Shown piece after piece: positions 25,522 to 34,261 of a DNA stretch of 39,543 bases; position 1 is the first letter of the stretch; each line of letters begins with the position of its first letter. Below the pieces are notes generated by a model. The model saw only the letters and a program-made list of their open reading frames with translations, made no database searches and was not told where the DNA came from. Made by a program: the position numbers and the translations under genes. The stretch is from Lachnospiraceae bacterium (GTDB lineage: Bacteria > Bacillota > Clostridia > Lachnospirales > Lachnospiraceae). The DNA is taken from assembly GCA_017524035.1 (NCBI GenBank), contig JAFWUY010000030.1:1-39543 (forward strand). Reading direction: 5' to 3'.

Positions 25522-26580
25522 TTATCCTTTCACAAGGTACAAAATGACGAAAGCAAATGCCGGCAGGTTCATCAGAACCATCAGCGCGGGAATTTTAAGT
25601 TTCCTGTAAACGACGGCTGTCGCAAGAGCAGTGGCGGACACGAGTGCCAGCGAAAGCCCCCCTCCTATAGTCGAGCAGAGCGATGCGGCGACCGCGGTAA
25701 AGGTTATCAGAGAAAGCTCCCTCAGTCCGACCTTCCTGCCCTCACCGATCCGCTTTACGATAGTTATCATCAGGCATACAAGATACGGAAGAACAAATGC
25801 CGCAAGCGCAGCCTTCCCCTGCCTTGCCCTGGCAAGAAGGAAATTCTCCGCGGGATAGATCGAATAGTCGCCGAACATGATCAGGACAGATGCGAAGAAA
25901 AGGAATATCCCTCTCTTTTTGGTATCTCCGCCGAACAGATTCCTTGCCATAAGGAACAGCACGGAAAAAGAAAGGAGGATCATCGACCACGGGAAGAATG
26001 TATGTGCAAGGGCCGTGGGATATATTCCCGTACTCTTGGATAAAAACGCGAGCCATATGGGGTAAGGAGCCGACATATATCTGAATGACGATATGGTGGC
26101 AAGTCCGTTATATGGATTCTTGGCATACATGGTATCCGACACGACAGCCTCAGCTGCGGTTGTCACATAATATGCATCGTCACCGTCCGTGTATGTCAGG
26201 AAAAATGACATGACCATCATAAATACGAAAAGAAGGAATCCGATCACTCCCCAGAAGCTTATCTTCTCGGGCTTGTTCTTAAGAACGGAAGCAAGTTTCT
26301 TTCTGTACTTTACGATAACAAGTATGATCAGCGCCGCAAGGACAGCAGAAGCTGCGGGAATAAAACGCTTCAGTACGTAAGAGAAATTGATCGAGTGAAG
26401 TACGGAATAAACCGCAACCACCTGAAAGAGTGCATAGAGTACGATCTGTCCGTTTACCAGCGATGAGAAAAAGAAATGCTTTCTTCCCGTCACGTTTTCA
26501 TCCGACAACGCGAAGACCATTCCGAAGAGAACGGGAAGAAGCAGTTCCATTGCAAGAAGTATCACGATGCTCTTTATCAT
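25522..26580 (-). CDS. Multi-pass membrane protein, apparent N-terminal part of a DUF6077-like protein
   Basis: 352 residues with about nine or ten hydrophobic spans. An extracytoplasmic loop begins TYTDGDDAYYVTTAAEAV and is followed by NGLATISSFRYMSAPYPIWLAFLSK. The acidic DGDD after a membrane helix recalls the first loop of GT-C glycosyltransferases, but this is only a resemblance. The ATG overlaps the preceding gene's stop (ATGA). The C-terminus LVKG stops at TAA in the middle of what looks like a continuing membrane domain carried by the next open frame. It lies among polysaccharide genes, so a role in glycan assembly is likely but unproved. Confidence 0.75.
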   Translation of the reverse strand: MIKSIVILLAMELLLPVLFGMVFALSDENVTGRKHFFFSSLVNGQIVLYALFQVVAVYSVLHSINFSYVLKRFIPAASAVLAALIILVIVKYRKKLASVLKNKPEKISFWGVIGFLLFVFMMVMSFFLTYTDGDDAYYVTTAAEAVVSDTMYAKNPYNGLATISSFRYMSAPYPIWLAFLSKSTGIYPTALAHTFFPWSMILLSFSVLFLMARNLFGGDTKKRGIFLFFASVLIMFGDYSIYPAENFLLARARQGKAALAAFVLPYLVCLMITIVKRIGEGRKVGLRELSLITFTAVAASLCSTIGGGLSLALVSATALATAVVYRKLKIPALMVLMNLPAFAFVILYLVKG

Positions 26581-27971
26581 GCTTCCTCCTTTCCGGCAAT
26601 GCTCTTTACGGAAAGTGCGGCAAAGAGTCCGACCCAGATGCAGGTCGCAAAGAGAGCCTTCTTATGATCCCATACGTTGGATCCGTAAAAGGTATATACA
26701 AGCGACGAAAGGAGAATCACCACCGCTGCGGGCGCAAACATGCGGACGCGTCTGAAGAGTTCCTTTCTTACGATCAGCAAGAGAACGGATGCGGCCGCAA
26801 GGATGATATATACGATCGAGCCCAGTCTCAGATAGAGCTTTGTGAGCAGCGCACCATTTCTTCTCATAACGTCATAATTGCCCGTAGCAAATCCGGGAAG
26901 TACCGTTCCCGAAAGAGCGGCTTCGTTTTCCGCAGGCGGGAATACATATCCTGCCATATCGATGACAGTATCCCTTAATATGCCCTTCTTGTTATCCTTG
27001 AAAGAGTAAAGGAACCACTTTACGAAAGTATCGGAGGTCTCCTTTCTTCCGTAAACTTCCTCAACCGCTTCGGTAAATCTCGTTCTTACGATACCCGGGT
27101 CAAACATGGTCTCTCCCAGAAGATCGGGACCTACAGTGTATATGAGATGCTCGGGCCAGATGTATTTGGTTGCGATATCCTCGGTCCAGGCGATCCTTGT
27201 GTAGGCACTTCTTTTGACCACATCCGTAGGAAGGAGGGGCTTTGATACCCTGAAGGCACCGTCGATAAGATGAATCGCCGCAAAGAATATGATGAAAACG
27301 ATCACGGGCGAAAGCTTTGAAAGCTTCGTTCCCGATCTGAGATTTACACAGATCCGGTAAAGAAGGATCAGGATGCAGATGAATCCTATGAATACGAATT
27401 CCTTTCGGGTGAGGGATACAAGCATCCAGAAAAGTGATGTGACGCTGATATGCTTAACAGCCGTCTTTACGTCAAAACGGCCGCCGATCTTTTTCCATTC
27501 AAGCAAAAAGCGCACAGTGAAAGTTACGAGAAGGCATAAGAAGCTTGATACAAAAGAAAACTCCAGAACCGCAAGATGGCACTGCATTGCGAAGGGATTC
27601 GTCACAACCGCGAGTGCAAACCAGATGCGAAGGAGCTTACTGTCAAAAGGAAGGAGCTTTACCGCAAAGGTATGCCACGATATGAATGCCAGTGAAAGCT
27701 GGAGCACATACATGACCTCATAAAACCTTACGGGCCCGTTCAGTGTCAGAGCCCTGACAACAAGAAGAAGTGCGGGATAAATGACGCCGGTGTCATACTT
27801 TAACTTAAGGCCCGAGCTGAGCAGTATCATCTCCGCACTCTCGGGAAATTCCTGAAATGAAGTGAAATTTAATATACCCCAAACGCAGCCGATAACGATC
27901 TGTGCGGAAAGGAGTATGAAAACACATGATCCGAGGATCCTGCTGATTTTTTTACCGGCACTATTCGGCAT
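26577..27971 (-). CDS. Polytopic membrane protein of the polysaccharide locus, function unknown
   Basis: From the ATG at 27971 it is 464 residues with about ten to twelve membrane spans, the last ending near KSIAGKEEA. A long extracytoplasmic loop (roughly residues 245-355) contains RIAWTEDIATKYIWPEHL and GPDLLGETMFDP. The architecture fits a GT-C-type glycosyltransferase or a Wzy-like polymerase; neither family shows a diagnostic motif, so I leave it unassigned. The start is chosen because GGAG lies 8 bases before it; the longer frame to 28010 would overlap the aminotransferase by 50 bp, whereas this overlaps by 11 bp. It is coupled by ATGA to the next gene. Confidence 0.75.
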   Translation of the reverse strand: MPNSAGKKISRILGSCVFILLSAQIVIGCVWGILNFTSFQEFPESAEMILLSSGLKLKYDTGVIYPALLLVVRALTLNGPVRFYEVMYVLQLSLAFISWHTFAVKLLPFDSKLLRIWFALAVVTNPFAMQCHLAVLEFSFVSSFLCLLVTFTVRFLLEWKKIGGRFDVKTAVKHISVTSLFWMLVSLTRKEFVFIGFICILILLYRICVNLRSGTKLSKLSPVIVFIIFFAAIHLIDGAFRVSKPLLPTDVVKRSAYTRIAWTEDIATKYIWPEHLIYTVGPDLLGETMFDPGIVRTRFTEAVEEVYGRKETSDTFVKWFLYSFKDNKKGILRDTVIDMAGYVFPPAENEAALSGTVLPGFATGNYDVMRRNGALLTKLYLRLGSIVYIILAAASVLLLIVRKELFRRVRMFAPAAVVILLSSLVYTFYGSNVWDHKKALFATCIWVGLFAALSVKSIAGKEEA

Positions 27972-29094
27972 AAAACTCCGTAACCTTATCGCAGATGAGA
28001 TCCACCTCATCAGACTTTAATCCGTAGTACATGGGGAGCCTGAGCAGACGCTCGCTCTCTTTGGTGGTATATTCGTCGGTGCCGTGGAAGCGTCCGATCT
28101 TCTTTCCCTCGGGTGCAGAGTGAAGAGGGATGTAATGGAAAACGGAAAGAATGCCGTTTGATTTCAGATGGTCGATGAGCTTTTGTCTTTCCTCGATATC
28201 CCTGCACTTGATGTAGAACATATGGGCATTGTGCACGCACTCTTCGGGAACATAGGGAAGTTCTATCCTTCCGGCATCCTTAAGCGAGGTGAGTCTGGTG
28301 TAGTAATGATCCCAGCTCGCCCTTCTGTCGTCATTGATCCTGTCCGCAACCTCAAGCTGTGAATAAAGATATGCGGCATTCATGTCACTGGGAAGATATG
28401 ACGATCCGAGATCCACCCACGTGTATTTATCAACCTGTCCGCGGAAGTACTTTGCGCGGTCGGTTCCCTTTTCCCTAATTATCTCGGCGCGCTCTGCCGC
28501 CTTAGGATCCTTGATGAGAAGAGCTCCGCCCTCACCCATGCTGTAATTCTTGGTCTCATGGAATGAGTATGCGCCGAAGTCTCCGATGCTTCCCAGCGCC
28601 TTACCCTTATATGTGGCCATAACGCCTTGTGCGGCATCCTCCACAACGTAAAGGTTATGACGCTTTGCGATATCCATTATCGTGTCCATCTCACAGCCTA
28701 CGCCGGCATAGTGGACGGGAACGATGGCTCTGGTCTTCGGTGTGATTGCATCCTCGATCTTCTGCTCATCGATGTTCATGGTGTCCGGCCTGATATCGAC
28801 GAACACGGGTGTTGCGCCGCGGAGCACGAATGCATTTGCGGTCGAAACGAAGGTGTATGAAGGAAGGATCACTTCGTCCCCGGGCTTTATGTCACAGAGG
28901 ATCGCCGCAAGCTCCGTAGCATGTGTGCAGGATGTTGCAAGAAGGCACTTTGAAGTTCCGGTCTTCTTTTCGATCCACTCATTGCATTTCTTTGTATATG
29001 CACCGTCACCGCATATCTTCTGAGCCTTTACGCACTCCTCGATATAGCCGATGGCTGTATCAACATAGGGAGGAACATTAAAATTGATCTTCAT
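27961..29094 (-). CDS. wecE: dTDP-4-amino-4,6-dideoxygalactose transaminase (WecE/RffA-like)
   Basis: PLP-dependent DegT/DnrJ/EryC1 aminotransferase that would convert a dTDP-4-keto-6-deoxyhexose, the product of RfbB, to the 4-amino sugar. It is 377 residues from the ATG, which shares a base with the preceding stop (TAATG); a GTG 9 bases upstream is the alternative. Motifs: LLATSCTHATELAA, the conserved PSYTFVSTANAF, the PLP aspartate in VVEDAAQG, and SFHETKNYSMGEGG with the internal-aldimine lysine K182. The HETKN context is typical of WecE. It implies the glycan contains a Fuc4N-type or related amino sugar, but the partner genes for that pathway (acetyltransferase, transferase) are not obvious here. 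Confidence 0.9.
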   Translation of the reverse strand: MKINFNVPPYVDTAIGYIEECVKAQKICGDGAYTKKCNEWIEKKTGTSKCLLATSCTHATELAAILCDIKPGDEVILPSYTFVSTANAFVLRGATPVFVDIRPDTMNIDEQKIEDAITPKTRAIVPVHYAGVGCEMDTIMDIAKRHNLYVVEDAAQGVMATYKGKALGSIGDFGAYSFHETKNYSMGEGGALLIKDPKAAERAEIIREKGTDRAKYFRGQVDKYTWVDLGSSYLPSDMNAAYLYSQLEVADRINDDRRASWDHYYTRLTSLKDAGRIELPYVPEECVHNAHMFYIKCRDIEERQKLIDHLKSNGILSVFHYIPLHSAPEGKKIGRFHGTDEYTTKESERLLRLPMYYGLKSDEVDLICDKVTEFYAE

Positions 29095-30038
29095 TATTTC
29101 CACTGTCCTTTCAGATCTCCGGAAATCTTACCGGTCGTATCTCTTATTATGAATCTGGGTCTTCCCTTGACCTCTTCGTATATCCTTGCGATATAGTGTC
29201 CCGCGATCCCGAGGCTGAGCATCATGAATCCGCCGATGATGAGAAGCAGGAGTATGACGGTCGTGAAGCCGTCGGCACTGTTGCCCATGAAGAATCTCAC
29301 CAGGGTCTGTATGCCGAGCACGATCGCAAATACGATGAATATCCATCCCATTGCGGTAACGATCTTAAGGGGAAGGGTCGAGAATGAGGTCGCATTGTTG
29401 ATTGCATATTTCATCAGACCCCTTGTCGACCATTTGCTCTTTCCGCTTCTTCTCTCCTCGACATCGTAGTAAACCTTGTCGGTCCTGAATCCGATCCAGA
29501 AGGAAAGCGCCCTGAAGAAGGTGTTGCTCTCGGGGAGCCTTAGGAGTGCATTTACCGCCTTCCTGTCGAGAAGCTTGAAATCGGATGAAGAGCTCATGTC
29601 AATCTTGATGAGTTTGCTCATGATGCCGTAGAAGATACCTGCGCTCATCCTGTGGAAGATGCTTTCCTTTCCGCGGCTGTTCTTGATGCCCTCGACAACC
29701 TCGGCGCCCGCCCTCCACTTTTCTATCATCTCGGGAAGGGCGCTCACCGGGTGCTGCAGATCACAGTCCATAACGATGACCGCATCGCCGCCCGATACGG
29801 AAAGCCCCGCAAAGATCGCGGCTTCTTTTCCGAAATTTCTCGAAAACTCAACGCCCTTTACCCTGTCGTCGCTTTCCGACAAGGTGCGGATCTTCTCATA
29901 TGTGGAATCCGTCGAACCGTCGCTTATGAAAAGGAGTTCGAAATCCTCGCCGCAGCCGTCCAGCACGGCGGATATCTCCTTAACCGCAGGTTCGATGTTT
30001 TCTTCTTCGTTGTATGCCGGAAGTATTACAGAGATCAT
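29094..30038 (-). CDS. Polyprenyl-phosphate glycosyltransferase (GtrB/ArnC/DPM1-like GT2)
   Basis: Transfers a sugar from a nucleotide donor to undecaprenyl phosphate on the cytoplasmic face, giving a donor for membrane GT-C enzymes. It is 314 residues: a GT-A domain with VILPAYNEEENIEP, ISDGSTD, the DxD-like VIMDCDLQHP, and the conserved KLLDRKAVNALL followed by GFRTDKVYYDVEERRSGKSKW. Two C-terminal membrane helices (about 228-252 and 262-288) follow, as in GtrB. It sits directly after the GtrII-like glucosyltransferase gene, the classical GtrB-GtrII pairing, so the pair probably adds a side-branch sugar outside the membrane. Confidence 0.93.
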   Translation of the reverse strand: MISVILPAYNEEENIEPAVKEISAVLDGCGEDFELLFISDGSTDSTYEKIRTLSESDDRVKGVEFSRNFGKEAAIFAGLSVSGGDAVIVMDCDLQHPVSALPEMIEKWRAGAEVVEGIKNSRGKESIFHRMSAGIFYGIMSKLIKIDMSSSSDFKLLDRKAVNALLRLPESNTFFRALSFWIGFRTDKVYYDVEERRSGKSKWSTRGLMKYAINNATSFSTLPLKIVTAMGWIFIVFAIVLGIQTLVRFFMGNSADGFTTVILLLLIIGGFMMLSLGIAGHYIARIYEEVKGRPRFIIRDTTGKISGDLKGQWK

Positions 30039-30053
30039 ATCAGTCCCTTTCCT

Positions 30054-31592
30054 TTATCTTCTCGCATTTTCCGTCTTGACCCAGATAACGCCGTCAACAA
30101 GCCTGACGCTCGTTTCTCCGGGAAAGCTTTCCATCTCTACGTATTCGTCGGAATAGTAGATCTTAGTCACCTCTTCCTCCGAAACAAAATTCAGTGTCGC
30201 ACCCATGTAGTATCTGAAGAATGCATCAAAGTTGTCCGTCCTGTAGAGCAGGTAGTCTCCGCCCAGTCCGATCATCTCTGAGGTTGCGGGTGCGGTTATG
30301 TCGGTGGAAGGATATTCGTCTTCACTGATCCTTCCCACAAGTGCGATGGGAATGCCCTGATAATAGCCTTCGGTACTCTCTATCCTGTCGAGAAGTCTGA
30401 GTGCGTATGCGTAGGTCTTCTCATATTTCCTCTGAAGGTTCGTGTAGCCGATATTGTCGGCAACACCGTATGATACGATGACAACAAATGCCGCAATCAC
30501 GAACGCAAAGGAAAGAAGTCCGTTTCCTTTCTTTAAGGTCTCTTTTCCGACACACCTGTCACATATTGCGACGCATACGATGAGGAAAAGAACCCACTGA
30601 TATCTCATGATCAGATGGTACGTGACATCCGGCATTACCAGCATGATGATGTTCGCGGATACGGGGACAAGAACCAGTGTGAGAAGTCCCACCCAGTAGA
30701 ACCACAGCTTCTTATACACTCCGCTTTTAACGATGAGCACAGCTGCGGAAACGACCGTGCAGATCACAAGAACAAGTGCCGCGGCGGCACATACATATCC
30801 GACAAGAAAACCCTTGGAAAATGTAAAGTTCATGAAATCCTTATACATCGCGGGGAGGAACGAGAATCTCTGCGAAAGGCTTATCGCCGCAGCTAAGTCA
30901 CCGCCCTGGTATGTTCCGATGGACTTGCCCTCAATCTTCAGAAGAACCTTAAGGATGATCACATAGAGAACCGAACCCGTGATTCCCATATAGAGATAGT
31001 TCATGCACTTTTTAACGCTTCCCTTTTCTCCTTTTGCCATGATGTCCCAGACTCCGTAAACGGAAAGGAGCATTGCAAAGGGAAGGTAAGCCTGGTATAC
31101 GCCGAGACTGAACGCAAGTGATATGCCTCCGAGGATGAAGTGATCCTTCTTTACGAGATAAACCGCAAGAACCGCAAGGAGCATTCCCGCCATATATCCG
31201 TCCAGTGTAAAGACATATGCGAATGTGGATGCAAGTGAAGGGAATGCCGCAAGCAGTCCGGAGATCAGGCATACGGATACCTTGTCCTCAGTTTCGAAAA
31301 TGCGGACAAGAAGAACCGCAGTGACCGAAAGCTCCAGTATTCCGATAAGCCCGATGATCCATGGCACGGTATAGAATGAAGATGCCGCACATACGGCCGA
31401 AAGGAACCATCTTCCCGAGATGATCATATTCTGCGAAAAATACATGCTGTCGAGCCCGTCATGATTGGGCACGTCCATCAGCATCGCAGGGATATGGATC
31501 AGAAGCGCGCATATGAACGCAGACAGAAATGCCGTCCTGTCCTGAGCAGTGATCTTTGTTTTTACTTTTTCAATCGCATTACTTACCGTCAT
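30054..31592 (-). CDS. GtrII-like (Glucos_trans_II) membrane glucosyltransferase
   Basis: 512 residues with about ten to twelve membrane spans. The N-terminal region LLIHIPAMLMDVPNHDGLDSMYFSQNM has the extracytoplasmic loop with the paired acidic residues expected for this GT-C-type family, and the GRWFLSA-type context that follows matches Glucos_trans_II proteins. A soluble C-terminal domain of about 130 residues (LLDRIESTEGYYQGIPIALVG onward) is outside. It would use the polyprenyl-phosphate sugar made by the neighbouring GtrB-like enzyme. The ATG at 31592 has AAGGA upstream and overlaps the SGNH gene by 14 bp; a longer frame to 31628 would overlap by 50. Confidence 0.85.
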   Translation of the reverse strand: MTVSNAIEKVKTKITAQDRTAFLSAFICALLIHIPAMLMDVPNHDGLDSMYFSQNMIISGRWFLSAVCAASSFYTVPWIIGLIGILELSVTAVLLVRIFETEDKVSVCLISGLLAAFPSLASTFAYVFTLDGYMAGMLLAVLAVYLVKKDHFILGGISLAFSLGVYQAYLPFAMLLSVYGVWDIMAKGEKGSVKKCMNYLYMGITGSVLYVIILKVLLKIEGKSIGTYQGGDLAAAISLSQRFSFLPAMYKDFMNFTFSKGFLVGYVCAAAALVLVICTVVSAAVLIVKSGVYKKLWFYWVGLLTLVLVPVSANIIMLVMPDVTYHLIMRYQWVLFLIVCVAICDRCVGKETLKKGNGLLSFAFVIAAFVVIVSYGVADNIGYTNLQRKYEKTYAYALRLLDRIESTEGYYQGIPIALVGRISEDEYPSTDITAPATSEMIGLGGDYLLYRTDNFDAFFRYYMGATLNFVSEEEVTKIYYSDEYVEMESFPGETSVRLVDGVIWVKTENARR

Positions 31593-32448
31593 TTTCGGTT
31601 TCCTTAAGATATTCCGATATTCTGTCACTTATGACATCCCTTCCGTAGTAGTTGGGATGCGTTCCGTCAACGGTGTATCCGTAGCCGGTTATGACCTCGC
31701 CGGTCTGATTAACATATTCGGCGTCATATATGTCAGTCATATCGAGATATTCGACTCCGAGCCGGTCCGCCGTTCTTCTCTGCGCATCGAGATAAAGCGC
31801 GAGCGTTCCCGAACCGTAATCGTACTCCAGCGCTTCGCTTCCGTCCTCCATCCACTTCTTCGTGGGTGAAAGGATTATTATCCTGATGTCCGGATTTACG
31901 CTCCTTATATAGTTCACAGCAGCCGTAAGGGCTCCGGTATATGAGCATTCGCTGCCGTCATCGGATGTTATCGGAATCCGGCTGTGATAATCATTCAGAC
32001 ACTGCTCGATGATCACAATGTCCGTTTCCTTCAGGTCAAGAGTCTTGAGACTTTCGATCCTTTCGAGAAAATATTCGGTCGTTATGTCGCTCGGAGTATA
32101 TGAAGCCTGAAGCGAGAAATCATCCGTATACAGAGCCTGGGCGATCGAGTACATGCTCAGGTAGTTTCTCTTGTCTCCAAGCGTCTCGGCATCAAGGCCC
32201 ATTGCCATCTGCGTTCCGCCAAAGGAAAGATCGAACACATCCATACCCGTCTTAGCGATCACGAGATTTACAACGGAGGTTTCATCCTGCTTGTAAGAGA
32301 TGATGCTGTCTCCGAAGATGACCACGTGATGTCCTTCTTTGGCGGGACCGCCGGAGTTCAGAATAAGGCATGCACATGCAATGACTGCAAGCGCAAGCAC
32401 GGCACCGCATATCCACGGGATTATATTTTTAAGGGATCCGTTCTTCAT
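31579..32448 (-). CDS. Membrane-anchored SGNH/GDSL-type hydrolase
   Basis: 289 residues. One N-terminal membrane helix (about 12-30) anchors an extracytoplasmic SGNH domain. Block I is VVIFGDSIIS (Ser nucleophile), the block III asparagine is in EQCLNDY, and block V is DGTHPN (Asp/His). The block II Gly region is probably LSFGGTQMAMG. Enzymes of this fold are esterases or acetyltransferase partners that add or remove acetyl groups on glycans. The gene overlaps the upstream ABC transporter by 4 bp (ATGA) and the downstream glucosyltransferase by 14 bp. O-acetyl editing of the polysaccharide is the likely but unproved role. Confidence 0.85.
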   Translation of the reverse strand: MKNGSLKNIIPWICGAVLALAVIACACLILNSGGPAKEGHHVVIFGDSIISYKQDETSVVNLVIAKTGMDVFDLSFGGTQMAMGLDAETLGDKRNYLSMYSIAQALYTDDFSLQASYTPSDITTEYFLERIESLKTLDLKETDIVIIEQCLNDYHSRIPITSDDGSECSYTGALTAAVNYIRSVNPDIRIIILSPTKKWMEDGSEALEYDYGSGTLALYLDAQRRTADRLGVEYLDMTDIYDAEYVNQTGEVITGYGYTVDGTHPNYYGRDVISDRISEYLKETENDGK

Positions 32449-34190
32449 CTTTCTCTGGAAATACGTCCTTCACCGACCCTGAAGACCATATCGCATTTTT
32501 CGATGGTCTGGAGCCTGTGCGCTATTATCACGAGAGTCTTTCTTCCCATGAACCTGTTTATGGATTCCATGATCAGGTTCTCGGTCTCGTTGTCGAGTGC
32601 GGAGGTTGCCTCATCGAGGATAAGCACTTCGGGATCATCGTAAAGAGCTCTTGCGATACCGATCCTCTGACGCTGTCCGCCCGAGATACGTATTCCTCTT
32701 TCACCTATTCCGGTGTCAAGTCCCTCGGGAAGGCTTCTTACGAAATCATCGAGCGCAGCTTCCTTAAGCGCCTCCCAGATCCTTGCTTCGTCCTGCTCCT
32801 CGGGTGCAACGCCGAATGCGACGTTGTTCCTTATCGTATCGTCGAGCATGAAGATCATCTGGGGAATGTATCCTACATTCTTAAGAAAGCTCCTGTAATT
32901 GTCCCTTATGTCCACTCCGTCGGCCTTTATGCTTCCGCCGCCCGGCTTAAGAAGTCCGAGCATGATGTCAACGAGTGTGGACTTTCCCGCACCTGTGGTT
33001 CCCACGATTCCGACACTGGAACCCACAGGGATCCTGAGATCTGCTTTGTCCAGGATCTTCACATCCGATCCGGGATAGGAATATGTGATGTCGTCGAATT
33101 CGATGCTGTCCTTAAGTGACATCTTCGGTGCATCCTTCGCAAAGGACATATCGGTATTGGCATCGCCTATATCCTCCTGAAGATTGTCGCTTACATTCAT
33201 GAGGAAGGGCTCGAAATATGACATCGAGTTTATCTGGTTATTGATCCTGTTGACCGCGGGAAGAAGAACAAGTGCAGCAGCCGCAAGTGTTGCGAAATCG
33301 CTTATGAGCGCTTCCGAATTCCTGCCCATGGCGATCATCACGATCATGTAGATCATCATTACTGAAACACATACCGCTTCGATGAGAAGCTTGGGAATAC
33401 TGTTGTAAAGGCTGTACTTCTGAACGGCATTCACATAACCGTTTCCGCATTTGTTATAGCTGTCGACAAAATACTTCTCGCGTCCGAAGATCTTGACTTC
33501 TTTTATTCCCTGCACGCTCTGTGATATCCACTTGAAAAGTCCGCTGTAATAATCCTGGTTATCCTTGCCCGCCTTGTACATGATGGGCTTCAGAACCTTC
33601 TTGATGACGGCGAGGAGAATGACAAGAACGGTTGCAAGTATGATCGTCATGAGTCCGCTCTGTGCGAGGCAGAATGCGCATACGCAAAGGGATACGAAGC
33701 CGTCCGAAATAAGCTGGAGTATCGCGAGTATGAGTGCGTACATATTGTTGACATCCGATGTTATCGAACGCTGGACGACTGCGGTGTCCGCATTCAGATA
33801 GAACTCATAATCCCTGCGGACGAAATTCCTCATCATCTTTTCCGATGTGGAGAACTGGTTTTTGTAAACAAATGCATACATCGCCTTCTGCTGAAGATAC
33901 AGATAGAAGTTCTTGACTATGAAAACGATTATCATCGAAACCATGACGGTGTACTGGAAAAGCTTGTATCCGTGCTCCGCATCCGTTCCCATCACATCAT
34001 AGAAGATGCGTGCGATATCGCTCTCCGCACTCTTTACGGGATCGATGACTATATTGACTACGGATACGAGCATTCCGACTCCGGCTGTCTGGAGAAGGGC
34101 TCCGATGATCATCATGACCGTAAGGAGTGCCATCTTCTTTTTCTGCGAAGCGGACAGTATCTTATTTAATTTTCCGAGTATCTTGCGCAT
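32445..34190 (-). CDS. ABC transporter fused permease-ATPase, PglK/MsbA-like lipid-glycan flippase
   Basis: 581-residue half-transporter with six membrane spans followed by an ATPase domain: Walker A GTTGAGKST, Q-loop YIPQ, signature ISGGQRQRIG, Walker B LILDEATSALD and switch histidine IIAHRL. The N-terminal layout (ILSASQKKKMALLTVMMIIGALLQTAGVGM) resembles PglK, which flips lipid-linked oligosaccharides. Together with the separate Wzm/Wzt pair it makes two ABC systems in one locus. It begins 72 bp after the pseG-like gene; that spacer has a small GCGGAA/TTCCGC hairpin and no clear terminator. A general multidrug exporter cannot be excluded, but the context favours glycan lipid transport. 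Confidence 0.88.
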   Translation of the reverse strand: MRKILGKLNKILSASQKKKMALLTVMMIIGALLQTAGVGMLVSVVNIVIDPVKSAESDIARIFYDVMGTDAEHGYKLFQYTVMVSMIIVFIVKNFYLYLQQKAMYAFVYKNQFSTSEKMMRNFVRRDYEFYLNADTAVVQRSITSDVNNMYALILAILQLISDGFVSLCVCAFCLAQSGLMTIILATVLVILLAVIKKVLKPIMYKAGKDNQDYYSGLFKWISQSVQGIKEVKIFGREKYFVDSYNKCGNGYVNAVQKYSLYNSIPKLLIEAVCVSVMMIYMIVMIAMGRNSEALISDFATLAAAALVLLPAVNRINNQINSMSYFEPFLMNVSDNLQEDIGDANTDMSFAKDAPKMSLKDSIEFDDITYSYPGSDVKILDKADLRIPVGSSVGIVGTTGAGKSTLVDIMLGLLKPGGGSIKADGVDIRDNYRSFLKNVGYIPQMIFMLDDTIRNNVAFGVAPEEQDEARIWEALKEAALDDFVRSLPEGLDTGIGERGIRISGGQRQRIGIARALYDDPEVLILDEATSALDNETENLIMESINRFMGRKTLVIIAHRLQTIEKCDMVFRVGEGRISRER

Positions 34191-34261
34191 TTAAATCTAT
34201 GTCCGTTATTTCCCGCGGAAACTTCCGCAGATCATCCTTTCCGTAAGTTCGGCACCGATCA

